Shown: positions 21,698-31,608, numbered from the stretch's first letter. The stretch is DNA of 64,000 bases from Rhizobium indicum (GCF_005862305.2 NZ_CP054024.1:186001-250000), one strand, 5' to 3'. The notes: generated by a model from the letters alone, not told the origin. Numbers and translations are program-made.

Positions 21698-23760
21698 GCG
21701 CCGATATGCCGATCGTGCTGGTGAACATGCCGATGTCAGCAGTTGAACGACCGTCGCTGGCGCTTGGTCTGCTGCAGTCGGCGCTGACGCGGGCCGGCCT
21801 GCAATCGAGGACAGTTTATGCCAATATCTGGTTTCTGGAATACGCTGGCCTCGCCGACTATAATTTACTTGAGACTTCCCCTCCGGAGGAAGCGCTTGTT
21901 GACTGGCTGTTCGCAGGCGTCGCATTTCCTGACTTCGAAACCAACCACGCCCTGTTCCTCGATCGGTATTTCCGGCGCAATCCGTGCCCACATAGAAGTG
22001 AGGCCGAGCTTCGTGCTAATTTCCTCAAGTTGCGTTCGCTCATCGGCGGCTTCATCGATTGGACATGCGGCAAGATACTGAAGGAACAGCCGGCTATGGT
22101 CGGCTGCACGTCAACATTCAATCAGCACGTTCCCTCGTTTGCGTTGTTGCGGCGCCTGAGCGAGCTCGCGCCAGGCTTGGTCACCCTCATGGGGGGGGCA
22201 AATTGTGAATCCGTGATGGGACGTACTACTCATGCGCGGTTCCCGTGGGTCGACTACGTCGTGTCGGGGGAGGCCGACACGCTGATCGGAGGGCTCTGTC
22301 GCGACATCCTCACTCATGGTCGCGATATCCCACCGGGCGACCTGCCGTTCGGCGTTTTCGGCCCGGTTCATCGCCAGGCCGGCTATCCCGCCACGCTGGC
22401 AGGCGACTTGGTGCCCCGCGCAGTGGTCGAGGATATACATGCCCTGCCGCTGCCCGATTTCTCGGATTATTTTGTCGAACTTGAGCGATCGCTCTATGCC
22501 GACCGCGTTTATCCGGGGCTGCCGATGGAGTTCTCTCGCGGCTGCTGGTGGCAGCGCAGCAGCCCCTGCACGTTCTGCGGCTTGAACGGCGCATTGATGA
22601 CGTATCGCCAGAAACCGGCCGCACAAGCGTTAGAGGAGATGATCGAGATGTCCAAGCGCTACGGCACGTCGCGCATTGAGGCGGTGGATAACATTCTGGC
22701 GAATGACTATGTTGAAAAGGCATTGCCTCACCTCGTCGCCCTACCCGAAAAGCTCTCCATCTTCTTTGAAGTCAAAGCCAATTTGAAGCGCGTTGAAGTC
22801 GAGAAGTTGGCCGCAGGCGGTGTCCGCTGGATCCAACCAGGTATCGAGAGCCTGGATAGCCGCGCTTTGAAGCTTATGGGCAAGGGAACGACGGCAGTGC
22901 AAAATGTTCAGCTCCTGAAATGGTGTCGCCAGTTTGGCGTGCGGGCTATCTGGAGTATCCTGTGGGGTTTCCCCCGCGAAAGCGATGCTTGGTACGCTCA
23001 AATGGCTCGCTTGTTGCCGCTGCTGCGTCATCTGCAGCCGGGACACGCTGTTAGATTGCGCTACCAGCGCTTCAGTCTCTATCATCGCACAGCCGACCAA
23101 TATGGTCTGACGCTCAGCCCGGCCGCTTCCTATCGCTACGTCTATCCGCTCTCTGAGCGCGATCTTGCGGATCAGGTTTACTACTTCGAAGACAGTCAAG
23201 CCAATGATACCGGCCGCAATTTCGGTGTACTTGACGCAAACCGCCGCCCCGGCGTTCAGGCGATGATTCAAGGTATGGATGCCTGGAGAGACGCATGGCG
23301 CGGCCCGACGACCCCTATGCTATCGATGTGCGATAGCGGTGACGAGATTATGATTGAGGACACGCGCAATATAGCAGTGGAGCGTGAACAGCGAGTCAAA
23401 GGCTTGGCGCGTGAAATCCTACTGGCTGCTGATCAAGGCATGCCAGAGGCCCGCCTGAGTGGACAGCTGAAGGGGGCGAGCCTGGCGGAGATTGAGGAGG
23501 CGACTGCAGACCTTATTGCTCGCAAGCTAATTGTCCGGCTGGACGCCCGCCTGGTCGGGCTTCCGGTTTGGGACCCCTGTACGTCAATGCCCGCTCTGAC
23601 CGCGTTTCCAGGAGGCTATTTAGACCGACGTGTCGGCGGGTACTGTCCGAGCGAAAGGCTGGGGCGGATTACGACAAAACATGTCGGCAACCCTACAAAA
23701 CCCCTTCGCATAGCGACAACGAAACATGTGCAATCTCGAAGGTTTACCGGCGCAACCTGA
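21694..23760 (+). CDS. B12-binding radical SAM peptide C-methyltransferase
   Basis: 688 residues. An N-terminal cobalamin-binding-like domain (VLVNMPMSAVERPSLALGLLQ; later GGANCESVMG and VVSGEADTLIGGL) precedes the radical SAM core with the rare spacing CX7CX2C (Cys284, Cys292, Cys295; GCWWQRSSPCTFCGLNG), the hallmark of RiPP-maturation radical SAM methyltransferases such as PoyC, which methylate unactivated carbons of Val and similar residues. A winged-helix-like tail follows (AREILLAADQGMPEARLSGQ). The last about 35 residues (ITTKHVGNPTKPLRIATTKH) are encoded by DNA that also holds the fixA NifA site, and look unnatural, so the original C-terminus has probably been replaced. Start overlaps the epimerase stop (ATGA), indicating coupling. 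Confidence 0.82.
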   Translation: MSADMPIVLVNMPMSAVERPSLALGLLQSALTRAGLQSRTVYANIWFLEYAGLADYNLLETSPPEEALVDWLFAGVAFPDFETNHALFLDRYFRRNPCPHRSEAELRANFLKLRSLIGGFIDWTCGKILKEQPAMVGCTSTFNQHVPSFALLRRLSELAPGLVTLMGGANCESVMGRTTHARFPWVDYVVSGEADTLIGGLCRDILTHGRDIPPGDLPFGVFGPVHRQAGYPATLAGDLVPRAVVEDIHALPLPDFSDYFVELERSLYADRVYPGLPMEFSRGCWWQRSSPCTFCGLNGALMTYRQKPAAQALEEMIEMSKRYGTSRIEAVDNILANDYVEKALPHLVALPEKLSIFFEVKANLKRVEVEKLAAGGVRWIQPGIESLDSRALKLMGKGTTAVQNVQLLKWCRQFGVRAIWSILWGFPRESDAWYAQMARLLPLLRHLQPGHAVRLRYQRFSLYHRTADQYGLTLSPAASYRYVYPLSERDLADQVYYFEDSQANDTGRNFGVLDANRRPGVQAMIQGMDAWRDAWRGPTTPMLSMCDSGDEIMIEDTRNIAVEREQRVKGLAREILLAADQGMPEARLSGQLKGASLAEIEEATADLIARKLIVRLDARLVGLPVWDPCTSMPALTAFPGGYLDRRVGGYCPSERLGRITTKHVGNPTKPLRIATTKHVQSRRFTGAT
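23682..23697 (+). promoter_or_regulatory. NifA binding site before fixA
   Basis: TGTCGGCAACCCTACA, a perfect TGT-N10-ACA, placed inside the last codons of the methyltransferase gene, 65 bp before the -24 element. It is flanked by two similar ACATGT-containing stretches (GACAAAACATGT and GACAACGAAACATGT). Confidence 0.8.
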
Positions 23761-23761
23761 T

Positions 23762-23777
23762 TGGCACGAGTAGTGCT
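23762..23777 (+). promoter_or_regulatory. Sigma-54 promoter of fixABCX
   Basis: TGGCACGAGTAGTGCT with GG-N10-GC exactly as in -24/-12 promoters. It begins one base after the methyltransferase stop and 52 bp before the fixA ATG. Confidence 0.85.
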
Positions 23778-23828
23778 CAGAGTAAGCCGGGTCCTAAAGC
23801 CCAAATCCGATTGGGAGCTTAAACGACT

Positions 23829-24680
23829 ATGCACATCGTGGTCTGTATCAAACAGGTGCCGGACTCTGCGCAGATACGCGTCCACCCGGTGACAAATACG
23901 ATCATGCGCCAAGGCGTACCGACCATCATTAACCCTTACGACCTGTTTGCCCTCGAAGAGGCACTACAAGTTCGTGACCGCTATGGGGGCGAGGTGACCG
24001 TTCTCACGATGGGACCGCCCATGGCTGAGCAAGCGCTACGCAAAGCCCTCACCCACGGCGCAGATCGCGCAGTGCTTCTGACCGACCGCCACTTTGCTGG
24101 ATCTGACACGCTGGCGACCTCGTATGCACTTTCTCACGCAGTAGCGAAGATTGGCGAGAGCTATGGGGCGCCTGATATCGTCTTTACCGGAAAGCAGACA
24201 ATTGACGGCGACACGGCCCAGGTCGGACCCGGAATTGCAAAGAGGCTGAACCTCCAGCAACTGACTTACGTAACGAAGATTGTCTCCATTGACCCCACGT
24301 CGCGCGAGCTCATGGTTGAACGGCACGCGGAGAGCGGCACGCAGATGCTGAAGAGCACGTTGCCATGTCTCATCACCGTGCTGGAAGGTGTCAATGCTAT
24401 CCGCCGGGGCTCTCTCGATGACGCCTTCCGAGCCGCGCGAAGCCCGGTTCTTAAATGGGGGGCCGCTGACGCCGGCATTGGGGAGTTGACCAAATGCGGC
24501 CTAAGGGGATCGCCGACGGTCGTGAAGCGAGTATTCGCCCCTGGTCCGCGCGCCGAAAAAGCTATGCAAATGGACATTAACGACAAAACGTTGGCCGAGG
24601 TCGCCGCGGACACGGTCACTGCAATTTTTGCCCGCCAGCCTGTTTTGGAACGCAAGCTCACGTCCCATGGCAATCGGTGA
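23829..24680 (+). CDS. fixA: Electron transfer flavoprotein beta subunit FixA
   Basis: 283 residues. MHIVVCIKQVPDSAQIRVHP and INPYDLFALEEALQVRD are typical of ETF-beta/FixA, and DIVFTGKQTIDGDTAQVGPG is its nucleotide-binding signature. With FixB it forms the flavin heterodimer that, with the quinone oxidoreductase FixC and ferredoxin-like FixX, passes electrons toward nitrogenase through flavin-based bifurcation. First gene of fixABCX, controlled by the NifA/sigma-54 site just upstream. fixB follows after 17 bp. Confidence 0.96.
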   Translation: MHIVVCIKQVPDSAQIRVHPVTNTIMRQGVPTIINPYDLFALEEALQVRDRYGGEVTVLTMGPPMAEQALRKALTHGADRAVLLTDRHFAGSDTLATSYALSHAVAKIGESYGAPDIVFTGKQTIDGDTAQVGPGIAKRLNLQQLTYVTKIVSIDPTSRELMVERHAESGTQMLKSTLPCLITVLEGVNAIRRGSLDDAFRAARSPVLKWGAADAGIGELTKCGLRGSPTVVKRVFAPGPRAEKAMQMDINDKTLAEVAADTVTAIFARQPVLERKLTSHGNR

Positions 24681-24697
24681 GCAGCGAGGAGTAGATT

Positions 24698-25819
24698 TTG
24701 GTTGCTAGAAAAAATGAAACGCCGGCAAACGCGGTCGGCCGCGCCAGCTCAGGGAAAAAGCTGCTTAAGTGTTTCGAAGATCACCGGCACGTCTGGGTCT
24801 TCATGGAACTTGAGCGCGGCAATGTTCATCCCGTATCGATTGAACTCCTCGGCGAAGGCCGCAGACTAGCTGACAAACTGGGTGTCCAACTGGCCGGGGT
24901 AATCCTCGGTTCGTCTGAAGGCGTGGGCACCAAGCCTGCGATCGAAGAGGCCTTCGCCTACGGAGCTGATGTCGCCTATCTAGTAGAGTCGCCACTCCTC
25001 GCCAATTATCGAAACGAACCCTTCACCAAGGCTTTGACGGATCTGGTCACTACTCACAAACCAGAAATTCTCCTTCTCGGCGCGACCACGCTCGGCCGCG
25101 ACCTCGCCGGTGCTGTAGCAACGACGTTACAAACAGGGCTTACGGCTGATTGCACCGAGCTGGATGTTGATGGAGATGGTTCACTCGCAGCGACGCGGCC
25201 AACTTTCGGCGGGTCCTTGTTGTGCACGATCTACACGCTGATTAGCCGGCCGCAAATGGCAACGGTGCGGTCCAGGGTCATGGCGACGCCGCAACGTGCG
25301 GATAAGCCAATTGGGCGCGTTATCCAACATCAACTCCTGATGGTTGAGGAGGAGATCGTCACCAAAGTCTTCGCGTTCCTTTGTAACAGCGGGTCTGAGC
25401 AATCCGATCTGGCCAACTCCGACATCGTGGTCGGGGGCGGACTCGGCCTCGGCGCTGTAGGAAACCTGCAATACTTGAGAAACCTGGCAACGACGATCGG
25501 CGGGGGAGTCGGGTGCTCGCGCCCACTGGTCCAAAAAGGCTGGATGCCTGCGGATCGACAAATTGGTCAGTCCGGCCATACCATTAGACCCAAGCTCTAC
25601 ATCGCGGCGGGAATATCTGGCGCGGTCCAGCACCGCGTTGGCGTCGAAGGAGCCGATCTGATTGTCGCTATCAACCTCGACCAGAACGCTCCGATCTTTG
25701 ACTTCGCCCACATCGGCGTTGTCGCTTGCGCGCTGGAGTTCTTGCCGGCGTTGACAGACGCTTTCGCCAAGCGAATGGCACCGCACAACTCTATCAAGGT
25801 TATGGACCGAGGAAGCTAG
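24698..25819 (+). CDS. fixB: Electron transfer flavoprotein alpha subunit FixB
   Basis: 373 residues from a TTG start behind GAGGAG (8-base spacing); no in-frame ATG lies nearby. The N-terminal region [20 protein letters not shown] and the C-terminal FAD domain ([40 protein letters not shown], then [20 protein letters not shown]) are standard for ETF-alpha. Partner of FixA. Its stop directly abuts the fixC ATG. Clear identity; only the start codon is slightly uncertain. Confidence 0.95.
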   Translation: MVARKNETPANAVGRASSGKKLLKCFEDHRHVWVFMELERGNVHPVSIELLGEGRRLADKLGVQLAGVILGSSEGVGTKPAIEEAFAYGADVAYLVESPLLANYRNEPFTKALTDLVTTHKPEILLLGATTLGRDLAGAVATTLQTGLTADCTELDVDGDGSLAATRPTFGGSLLCTIYTLISRPQMATVRSRVMATPQRADKPIGRVIQHQLLMVEEEIVTKVFAFLCNSGSEQSDLANSDIVVGGGLGLGAVGNLQYLRNLATTIGGGVGCSRPLVQKGWMPADRQIGQSGHTIRPKLYIAAGISGAVQHRVGVEGADLIVAINLDQNAPIFDFAHIGVVACALEFLPALTDAFAKRMAPHNSIKVMDRGS

Positions 25820-27127
25820 ATGACCCAGAGTAAGTTCGACGCGATAGTCGTTGGTGCCGGTATGTCCGGCAACGCCGCAGCGTATTCGATGGCAAGGCGC
25901 GGTCTAAAAGTGCTGCAGCTGGAGCGCGGAGAACATTCGGGCTCTAAGAATGTTCAAGGGGCTATATTGTACGCCGACATGTTGGAGGCGATTATCCCAA
26001 ACTTCCGCGATGACGCTCCTCTTGAACGGCATCTGGTCGAGCAACGATTCTGGCTCATGGATGACTCGTCGCACACGGGCGTGCACTATCGCTCTGGTGA
26101 CTTCAATGAACTGAAGCCAAACCGGTATACGATCATCCGCGCCCAATTTGACAAATGGTTCTCACACAAGGTGCGCGAAGCGGGCGGCACAGTCCTTTGT
26201 GAAACGACAGCGACCAGACTCGCTTGGGACCTGAGCGGTAAAGTAATAGGCGTTCACACGGACCGAGAGGGCGGGGTGATCCTCGCGGACGTAGTCGTCC
26301 TTGCTGAGGGCGTGAACGGACTGCTTGGAACACGAGCCGGCTTACGCGATATGCCGAAGTCGGAAAATGTGGCCCTCGCTGTCAAGGAAATGCATTTCAT
26401 GCCGGAAGACGTCATCGCAGAGCGCTTTGGCCTCAGCGGTAGCGAAGGCTGTGTGATCGAAGCCGGCGGCACGATCTCACGCGGAATGGCCGGACTGGGC
26501 TTCCTTTATACCAACAAGGAGTCGATCTCGGTGGGGATCGGCTGCCTCGTCTCCGGTTTAGCGGAAGGCATGGAAAATCCGTACCGCCTTCTTGACGCCT
26601 TCAAGCAACATCCCTCGATCCGACCATTACTGGCCGGATCAGAGATCAAAGAATACGCCGCGCATCTTATTCCTGAGGGTGGCTTCAAGGCAATTCCACA
26701 GCTCTTTGGCAACGGTTGGGTCGTCGTGGGCGACGCGGCGCAACTAAACAATGCCGTGCATAGGGAGGGATCGAACCTTGCGATGACATCCGGCCTCATG
26801 GCGGGTGAAGCAATCTTCCAGGTAAAGAGCCGTGGCGGTCTGATGACGAAACGCAATCTCTCTCTCTATAAGGGCATACTGGACAAGTCGTTCGTCATGA
26901 AAGACCTGATCAAACACAAAGATCTTCCAAGCCTCCTCCACACCGACAGCCACAATTTTTTCATGACGTATCCAACGCTTATATCTCAGGCAGCGCAAAA
27001 TTTTGTGCGCGTCGACGGCGCACCTAAAATCAACAGGGAGAAGGCTACAGCTGCCTCCTTTATCAAGGCACGATCCCGTTGGGGGTTGATCAGCGACGCG
27101 GTCCGCTCCGCCGCATCATGGCGCTAA
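25820..27127 (+). CDS. fixC: FixC flavoprotein (ETF-quinone oxidoreductase type)
   Basis: 435 residues with an N-terminal FAD-binding motif ([20 protein letters not shown]) and the second FAD region [25 protein letters not shown]. FixC is membrane-associated and takes the lower-energy electrons of the bifurcating FixABCX complex to quinone. Start abuts the fixB stop; fixX follows after 11 bp. Length and motifs are normal. Confidence 0.96.
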   Translation: MTQSKFDAIVVGAGMSGNAAAYSMARRGLKVLQLERGEHSGSKNVQGAILYADMLEAIIPNFRDDAPLERHLVEQRFWLMDDSSHTGVHYRSGDFNELKPNRYTIIRAQFDKWFSHKVREAGGTVLCETTATRLAWDLSGKVIGVHTDREGGVILADVVVLAEGVNGLLGTRAGLRDMPKSENVALAVKEMHFMPEDVIAERFGLSGSEGCVIEAGGTISRGMAGLGFLYTNKESISVGIGCLVSGLAEGMENPYRLLDAFKQHPSIRPLLAGSEIKEYAAHLIPEGGFKAIPQLFGNGWVVVGDAAQLNNAVHREGSNLAMTSGLMAGEAIFQVKSRGGLMTKRNLSLYKGILDKSFVMKDLIKHKDLPSLLHTDSHNFFMTYPTLISQAAQNFVRVDGAPKINREKATAASFIKARSRWGLISDAVRSAASWR

Positions 27128-27138
27128 AGGAAAATTCG

Positions 27139-27435
27139 ATGAAGACGACCATCATTGAGCGCATTGAGGATAAGCTGTACCAAAACCGATATCTCGTCGA
27201 TACTGGACGACCACACATTACGGTGCGACCGCATCTGTCGCCAAGCCCGAGCCTCCTCGCCTTGACGAAAATCTGTCCGGCCAAATGCTACGAGCTGAAC
27301 GAAATTGGTCAGGTAGCGATTGTTTCGGATGGCTGCTTGGAATGCGGCACATGCAGAGTGTTATGCGAAGCTAGTGGCGACATAAAGTGGAATTATCCCC
27401 GGGGCGGGTTCGGGGTCCTCTTCAAATTCGGATGA
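27139..27435 (+). CDS. fixX: FixX ferredoxin-like protein
   Basis: 98 residues starting [20 protein letters not shown] after AAGGAAAA. The cluster cysteines are in KICPAKCYE and [17 protein letters not shown]. FixX carries the iron-sulfur cluster(s) of the FixABCX electron-transfer complex. Last gene of the fix operon; nifA starts 168 bp later and may be partly cotranscribed. Confidence 0.95.
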   Translation: MKTTIIERIEDKLYQNRYLVDTGRPHITVRPHLSPSPSLLALTKICPAKCYELNEIGQVAIVSDGCLECGTCRVLCEASGDIKWNYPRGGFGVLFKFG

Positions 27436-27603
27436 AGAGTTCCTACCTCCGGCGGACAGCAGCGATCGGTGCAACTGCATTAGCGGCGGCGATTGAATGT
27501 GCATCCACTCAACTTTTCGAAAGGCTAATTTACGCCGTCGATAACACGTATCGTTAACTTAGGAATATGCGCCGACATATTTCGCGCACCAGGGTAAAAA
27601 ACA

Positions 27604-29184
27604 GTGCACCCTCCCCTGTTTGTAGGCCCGATTAAACCAGAGACGCGGCTCAGTGTACTCTACGCCGTATCCAAAGAACTTATCTCTTCTTTTCCTCTAG
27701 ACAACGTGCTGAAGGCTGCCATGAATGCACTCGCCGAGCATCTGCTATTGAGCGATGGCGGAATCGTGATTCACGGCGCCGGAGGAGAGCCCTGGATAAA
27801 CGTGCGGGCTCTCATTGGGCACGACGTTCGCTCACGTCCACTTACGATTGAACAGGCGGACGCAATAGATCGTGTCCTCGCTGGCGGTGAGAAGCACTTT
27901 GGGAAAAATTCCATCTTTCTCCCCGTTAAGGCAAACCGGAAAGCAATCGGCGCATTGTGGATTGATTTCGCACAGCAAAGCGAAGCTCAGGACGAAAGTC
28001 TTCTGACAAAGATTGCCGTGCTGATCGGTTTAACCTGCCAGCGATATCGCGAATTGTGCAGCGATGGCGGCTCGGTCACCGAGGAACAACAAGCAGGACA
28101 GATTCCGAAAATCAAGCCGAGGCCTCACACCCAGCACGATAAGATCGACTGGATCGTCGGGGACAGCCCTGCGATCAAGAAGGTTCTCGAAACCACCAAA
28201 ATCGCGGCCGCGACAAACTCCGCGGTGCTTTTGAGAGGTGAGACCGGTACTGGCAAGGAGTGCTTTGCCAGAGCAATACACGCGCTGTCGATACGGAAAA
28301 GCAAGCCATTTATTAAGTTGAATTGCGCCGCGCTGTCGGAAACCGTTCTGGAATCCGAATTGTTTGGCCATGAGAAAGGCGCTTTCACTGGCGCTCTTCT
28401 TCAACGAGCTGGACGTTTCGAACTGGCCAATGGCGGAACGCTGTTGCTTGATGAAATTGGCGATGTATCACCACAATTCCAGGCGAAGTTATTGCGCGTG
28501 TTACAGGAAGGCGAATTCGAACGTCTCGGCGGAACGAAGACATTAAAAGTAGACGTTCGAGTTATATGCGCCACCAACAAAAACCTTGAAGTGGCCGTCC
28601 TTCGAGGGGAGTTCAGAGCCGACCTCTATTACCGGATCAATGTGGTGCCCATCATTTTGCCGCCACTTCGGCTGCGCGACGGAGACATTTCGCTTCTAGC
28701 GCAAGTGTTCCTCGAGCAATTCAACAAGGCAAATGATCGAAATTTTGAGTTCGCGCCGTCGGCACTAGACATTTTGTCTAAATGCGCATTCCCCGGCAAT
28801 GTTCGCGAGCTGGACAACTGCGTACAAAAGACCGCCACTCTCGCCAGTTCAAATACCATCGGTTCATCGGATTTTGCTTGTCAGCAAAACCAATGTTTTT
28901 CGGCGCTCCTTTGGAAAACCGACGTCGACGGTATTGGCAACAAAACGATGCACACTCTCAACCCGCGAGACACAATGTCGAGCGGACTGGGCCCCTACGC
29001 AGGCACTCCCAGCGGTGCCACAGCCACAATGGAGGCACCGGGTCTCACTGAGCGTGATCGACTGATCAATGCAATGGTGAAGGCTGGTTGGGTACAGGCC
29101 AAAGCGGCTCGTATCCTAGGGAAAACGCCGCGACAGGTCGGCTATGCGTTGCGCCGGTTTGGTATCGATGTGGTGAAAGAGTGA
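27604..29184 (+). CDS. nifA: NifA, nitrogen-fixation activator
   Basis: 526 residues from a GTG preceded by an AGGG. Domains: GAF-like sensor (about 15-155), AAA+ sigma-54 activator domain with Walker A GETGTGKE (212-219), the sigma-54 contact loop GAFTGA (259-264) and Walker B LLLDEIGD, then a linker and a Fis-type DNA-binding helix-turn-helix at the C-terminus (QAKAARILGKTPRQVGYALR). The linker has CQQNQC (near residues 425-430) and more cysteines just before it, the signature of oxygen-sensitive rhizobial NifA. It should bind TGT-N10-ACA sites such as those before fixA, nifB and the peptide cluster. No NifA site or -24/-12 element was seen in the 168 bp upstream. Confidence 0.96.
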   Translation: MHPPLFVGPIKPETRLSVLYAVSKELISSFPLDNVLKAAMNALAEHLLLSDGGIVIHGAGGEPWINVRALIGHDVRSRPLTIEQADAIDRVLAGGEKHFGKNSIFLPVKANRKAIGALWIDFAQQSEAQDESLLTKIAVLIGLTCQRYRELCSDGGSVTEEQQAGQIPKIKPRPHTQHDKIDWIVGDSPAIKKVLETTKIAAATNSAVLLRGETGTGKECFARAIHALSIRKSKPFIKLNCAALSETVLESELFGHEKGAFTGALLQRAGRFELANGGTLLLDEIGDVSPQFQAKLLRVLQEGEFERLGGTKTLKVDVRVICATNKNLEVAVLRGEFRADLYYRINVVPIILPPLRLRDGDISLLAQVFLEQFNKANDRNFEFAPSALDILSKCAFPGNVRELDNCVQKTATLASSNTIGSSDFACQQNQCFSALLWKTDVDGIGNKTMHTLNPRDTMSSGLGPYAGTPSGATATMEAPGLTERDRLINAMVKAGWVQAKAARILGKTPRQVGYALRRFGIDVVKE

Positions 29185-29252
29185 AGGTGAGCGAGATCAA
29201 GAGCGTTGTCAGCTTTGGTTGGTTGCCAGCGAAGCGACTTCGGGCGCGACCC

Positions 29253-29268
29253 TGTCTTGATTTCTACA
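29253..29268 (+). promoter_or_regulatory. NifA binding site before nifB
   Basis: TGTCTTGATTTCTACA, an exact TGT-N10-ACA, 77 bp before the -24 GG of the nifB promoter. Confidence 0.8.
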
Positions 29269-29344
29269 AAACAGCTCCGACAGCAAGCGGGGGAATCGGG
29301 TGTTAAAGGCGACATAAGCGCTGAAACCATAATGTCTCGTCGAC

Positions 29345-29360
29345 GGGAATCTCGCTTGCT
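29345..29360 (+). promoter_or_regulatory. Sigma-54 promoter of nifB
   Basis: GGGAATCTCGCTTGCT: GG-N10-GC with TTGCT at -12. About 40 bp before the nifB ATG. Confidence 0.8.
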
Positions 29361-29399
29361 TTTGGAGCTGTAACCTTTCCTCATCAGTGGAACAGTGCA

Positions 29400-30893
29400 A
29401 TGTCGGAACCGGAAATAAAGGTCGGGACGAGCAGCAGTGCCTCCTTCCACCGAGCGCCGATGGCTCCCGCTATGCCCGGTGGCCGCGCATCTTCGTCCTA
29501 TGGCCTTTCGGTGACGGATGACATAGATGCGCGGATCTGGGAGAGAATCAAAGACCATCCCTGCTTTTCAGAGCAAGCGCATCACTATTTCGCTCGAATG
29601 CATGTCGCGGTCGCACCTGCTTGCAACATCCAGTGCAACTACTGCAATCGCAAATATGATTGCACCAACGAAAGCCGCCCGGGCGTCGCATCGGTGAAGT
29701 TGACTCCCGACCAGGCAGTACGCAAGGTGCTTGCCGTCGCCAGTAAAGTGCCGGAGCTTTCCGTAGTCGGCGTTGCCGGACCGGGCGACGCTTGTTACGA
29801 CTGGAGGAAGACAGTAGCGACGTTTGAAGGAGTTGCGAGAGAAATACCTGACATCAGACTATGCATTTCTACCAATGGATTGGCGCTTCCGGACCATGTC
29901 GATGAGCTAGCTGACATGAACGTCGATCACGTGACGATCACTATCAACATGGTGGATCCGGAAGTCGGGGCGAAGATCTATCCATGGATACTTCACGGTC
30001 ATCGTCGATACACCGGGATAGAAGGTGCCAGGATCCTTCACGAGCGCCAAATGCTGGGTTTGGAAATGCTGACCAAACGCGGCATTCTCACCAAAATCAA
30101 TTCGGTGATGATTCCAGGCGTCAATGACACGCACCTCGTGGAAGTTAACCGATGGATCAGAGACCGCGGGGCATTCATGCACAATGTGGTGCCCCTGATT
30201 TCCAAGCCTTCACATGGCACTTATTACGGTCTTACGGGTCAGCGTTGCCCGGAGCCGTTCGAACTGAAGGCACTTCAAGACTGTCTCGATGGCAACGTTA
30301 AGCTTATGCGCCACTGCCAACAATGCCGGGCCGACGCCATCGGTTTGCTGGGCGATGATCGCGAGCGAGAGTTTGCCCTCGACCAGATCTCCACCAGAGT
30401 TAAATTCGACACCCGCAAGCGCGAGGCCTATCGCAAGCTGGTCCAGCATGAGCGAGGGGATCAACTAGCAGCAAAATTGGACGCGAACAAAGCAGTCAGG
30501 TCACTGGGTTCTTCGGGAACCCTCGCTGTTGCCGTGGCGACTAAAGGTGGCGGCAGGATCAACGAACATTTCGGTCAGGCAAGGGAACTCCAAGTGTATG
30601 CAGTCTCACGAAAGGGGATCAACTTGGTGGGACACCGCAAGGTCGAGCAGTATTGCCTCGGTGGTTTAGGCGAGAAGGCCACTCTCGATCACACTATCGT
30701 TGCACTCGACGGCATCGACATTCTGCTTTCTTCCAAAATCGGCGATTGCCCAAAGAAGCGGCTGGCAGAAACTGGCGTGCGAGCCAGTGACGCATTTTCC
30801 TATAGTTACATCGAGACTGCGATTGGCGCGCTATACGCCGCCGAGTTTGGCGGCAAACCGGCGATGCCGACGGCTTTAGGCCCCTCTAATTGA
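29400..30893 (+). CDS. nifB: NifB, FeMo-cofactor radical SAM enzyme
   Basis: 497 residues. Radical SAM motif ACNIQCNYCNRKYDC (Cys75, Cys79, Cys82). Makes NifB-co, the 8Fe-9S-C precursor of the nitrogenase cofactor. The C-terminal third is a NifX-like domain (VAVATKGGGRINEHFGQARE), as in other rhizobial NifB. It has its own NifA/sigma-54 promoter and leads fdxN and nifT. Confidence 0.96.
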   Translation: MSEPEIKVGTSSSASFHRAPMAPAMPGGRASSSYGLSVTDDIDARIWERIKDHPCFSEQAHHYFARMHVAVAPACNIQCNYCNRKYDCTNESRPGVASVKLTPDQAVRKVLAVASKVPELSVVGVAGPGDACYDWRKTVATFEGVAREIPDIRLCISTNGLALPDHVDELADMNVDHVTITINMVDPEVGAKIYPWILHGHRRYTGIEGARILHERQMLGLEMLTKRGILTKINSVMIPGVNDTHLVEVNRWIRDRGAFMHNVVPLISKPSHGTYYGLTGQRCPEPFELKALQDCLDGNVKLMRHCQQCRADAIGLLGDDREREFALDQISTRVKFDTRKREAYRKLVQHERGDQLAAKLDANKAVRSLGSSGTLAVAVATKGGGRINEHFGQARELQVYAVSRKGINLVGHRKVEQYCLGGLGEKATLDHTIVALDGIDILLSSKIGDCPKKRLAETGVRASDAFSYSYIETAIGALYAAEFGGKPAMPTALGPSN

Positions 30894-30908
30894 ATCAGGA
30901 GCTAAAAC

Positions 30909-31103
30909 ATGGCCTTCAAGATCATTGTATCCCAATGCACCCAGTGCGGGGCTTGCGAATTTGAATGTCCCTCAGATGCGATCAGTTTCAAAGGTGAGGG
31001 ATACGTCGTGGATTCAAAAAAATGTACTGAGTGCAAGGGTGAGTTTGACACGCAACAATGCGCTTCGGTGTGTCCGATGCCGAAGACCTGCGTCCCTGCC
31101 TGA
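30909..31103 (+). CDS. fdxN: Bacterial-type ferredoxin FdxN
   Basis: 64 residues with two cluster motifs: [15 protein letters not shown] and [18 protein letters not shown]. The second has the longer loop typical of 2[4Fe-4S] ferredoxins of nif operons. FdxN supplies electrons in nitrogen fixation, probably to NifB or nitrogenase reductase. Sixteen bases after nifB, behind CAGGAG, in the same transcript. Confidence 0.95.
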   Translation: MAFKIIVSQCTQCGACEFECPSDAISFKGEGYVVDSKKCTECKGEFDTQQCASVCPMPKTCVPA

Positions 31104-31265
31104 TCGCCACCGGACTAAATCGTAAAGAATGCGACGAGCCGCTAGTGGTCTCCTAAGCGAACATGAGGTCAAAAATTCACGTACCACCGATATCCAATCC
31201 AGTGAGCGATGCGCGCAACCTGAGCTTCCGGAGCTCCAAATCCGGCGCAGCGAGAAGGGACATGC

Positions 31266-31472
31266 ATGAGAGTGACAATCAGCAGAACTGACGTCGGCTT
31301 ATCGGTCTATATTCACAAGAAAGACCTTGAGGAACCGATCATTTCGGTTGAGCACAAAAACCTATGGGGCGGCTTTATTTTGCTGAAAAATGGATGGCGG
31401 ATAGCCCTCCCCGACCTATCGCAGAACAGGCGCCTGCCCGTTACTGTCGACGCGAGGAGGCTATCCAGTTAG
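31266..31472 (+). CDS. nifT: NifT/FixU family protein
   Basis: 68 residues: MRVTISRTDVGLSVYIHKKD, LEEPIISVEH, LWGGFILLKNGWRIALPDL and LPVTVDARRL match the short NifT/FixU family, found in nif operons and without a firmly known biochemical role. It follows fdxN by about 160 bp; the usual neighbour nifZ is absent here. Confidence 0.88.
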   Translation: MRVTISRTDVGLSVYIHKKDLEEPIISVEHKNLWGGFILLKNGWRIALPDLSQNRRLPVTVDARRLSS

Positions 31473-31608
31473 CGTGTGCGCAGGTTGATAGATGAGCGTC
31501 GATGTGAAGCGCAAGCGGGCATACACCCCAAATAGAGGGCATCGAGTTCCCGATCCCTTGAAGGCGGCTAACGGCAAGAGGCCGCCCGTAAATCAGGAGG
31601 AATCCGAG

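Noticed and set aside
21122..21991. 289-codon minus-strand frame across the two radical SAM genes
   Set aside because: Antisense to two genes with cysteine motifs; no domain of its own.
27436..27603. A sigma-54/NifA promoter for nifA
   Set aside because: No GG-N10-GC with TGT-N10-ACA was found in this gap; nifA may be read from the fix promoter or from a promoter type I cannot identify.
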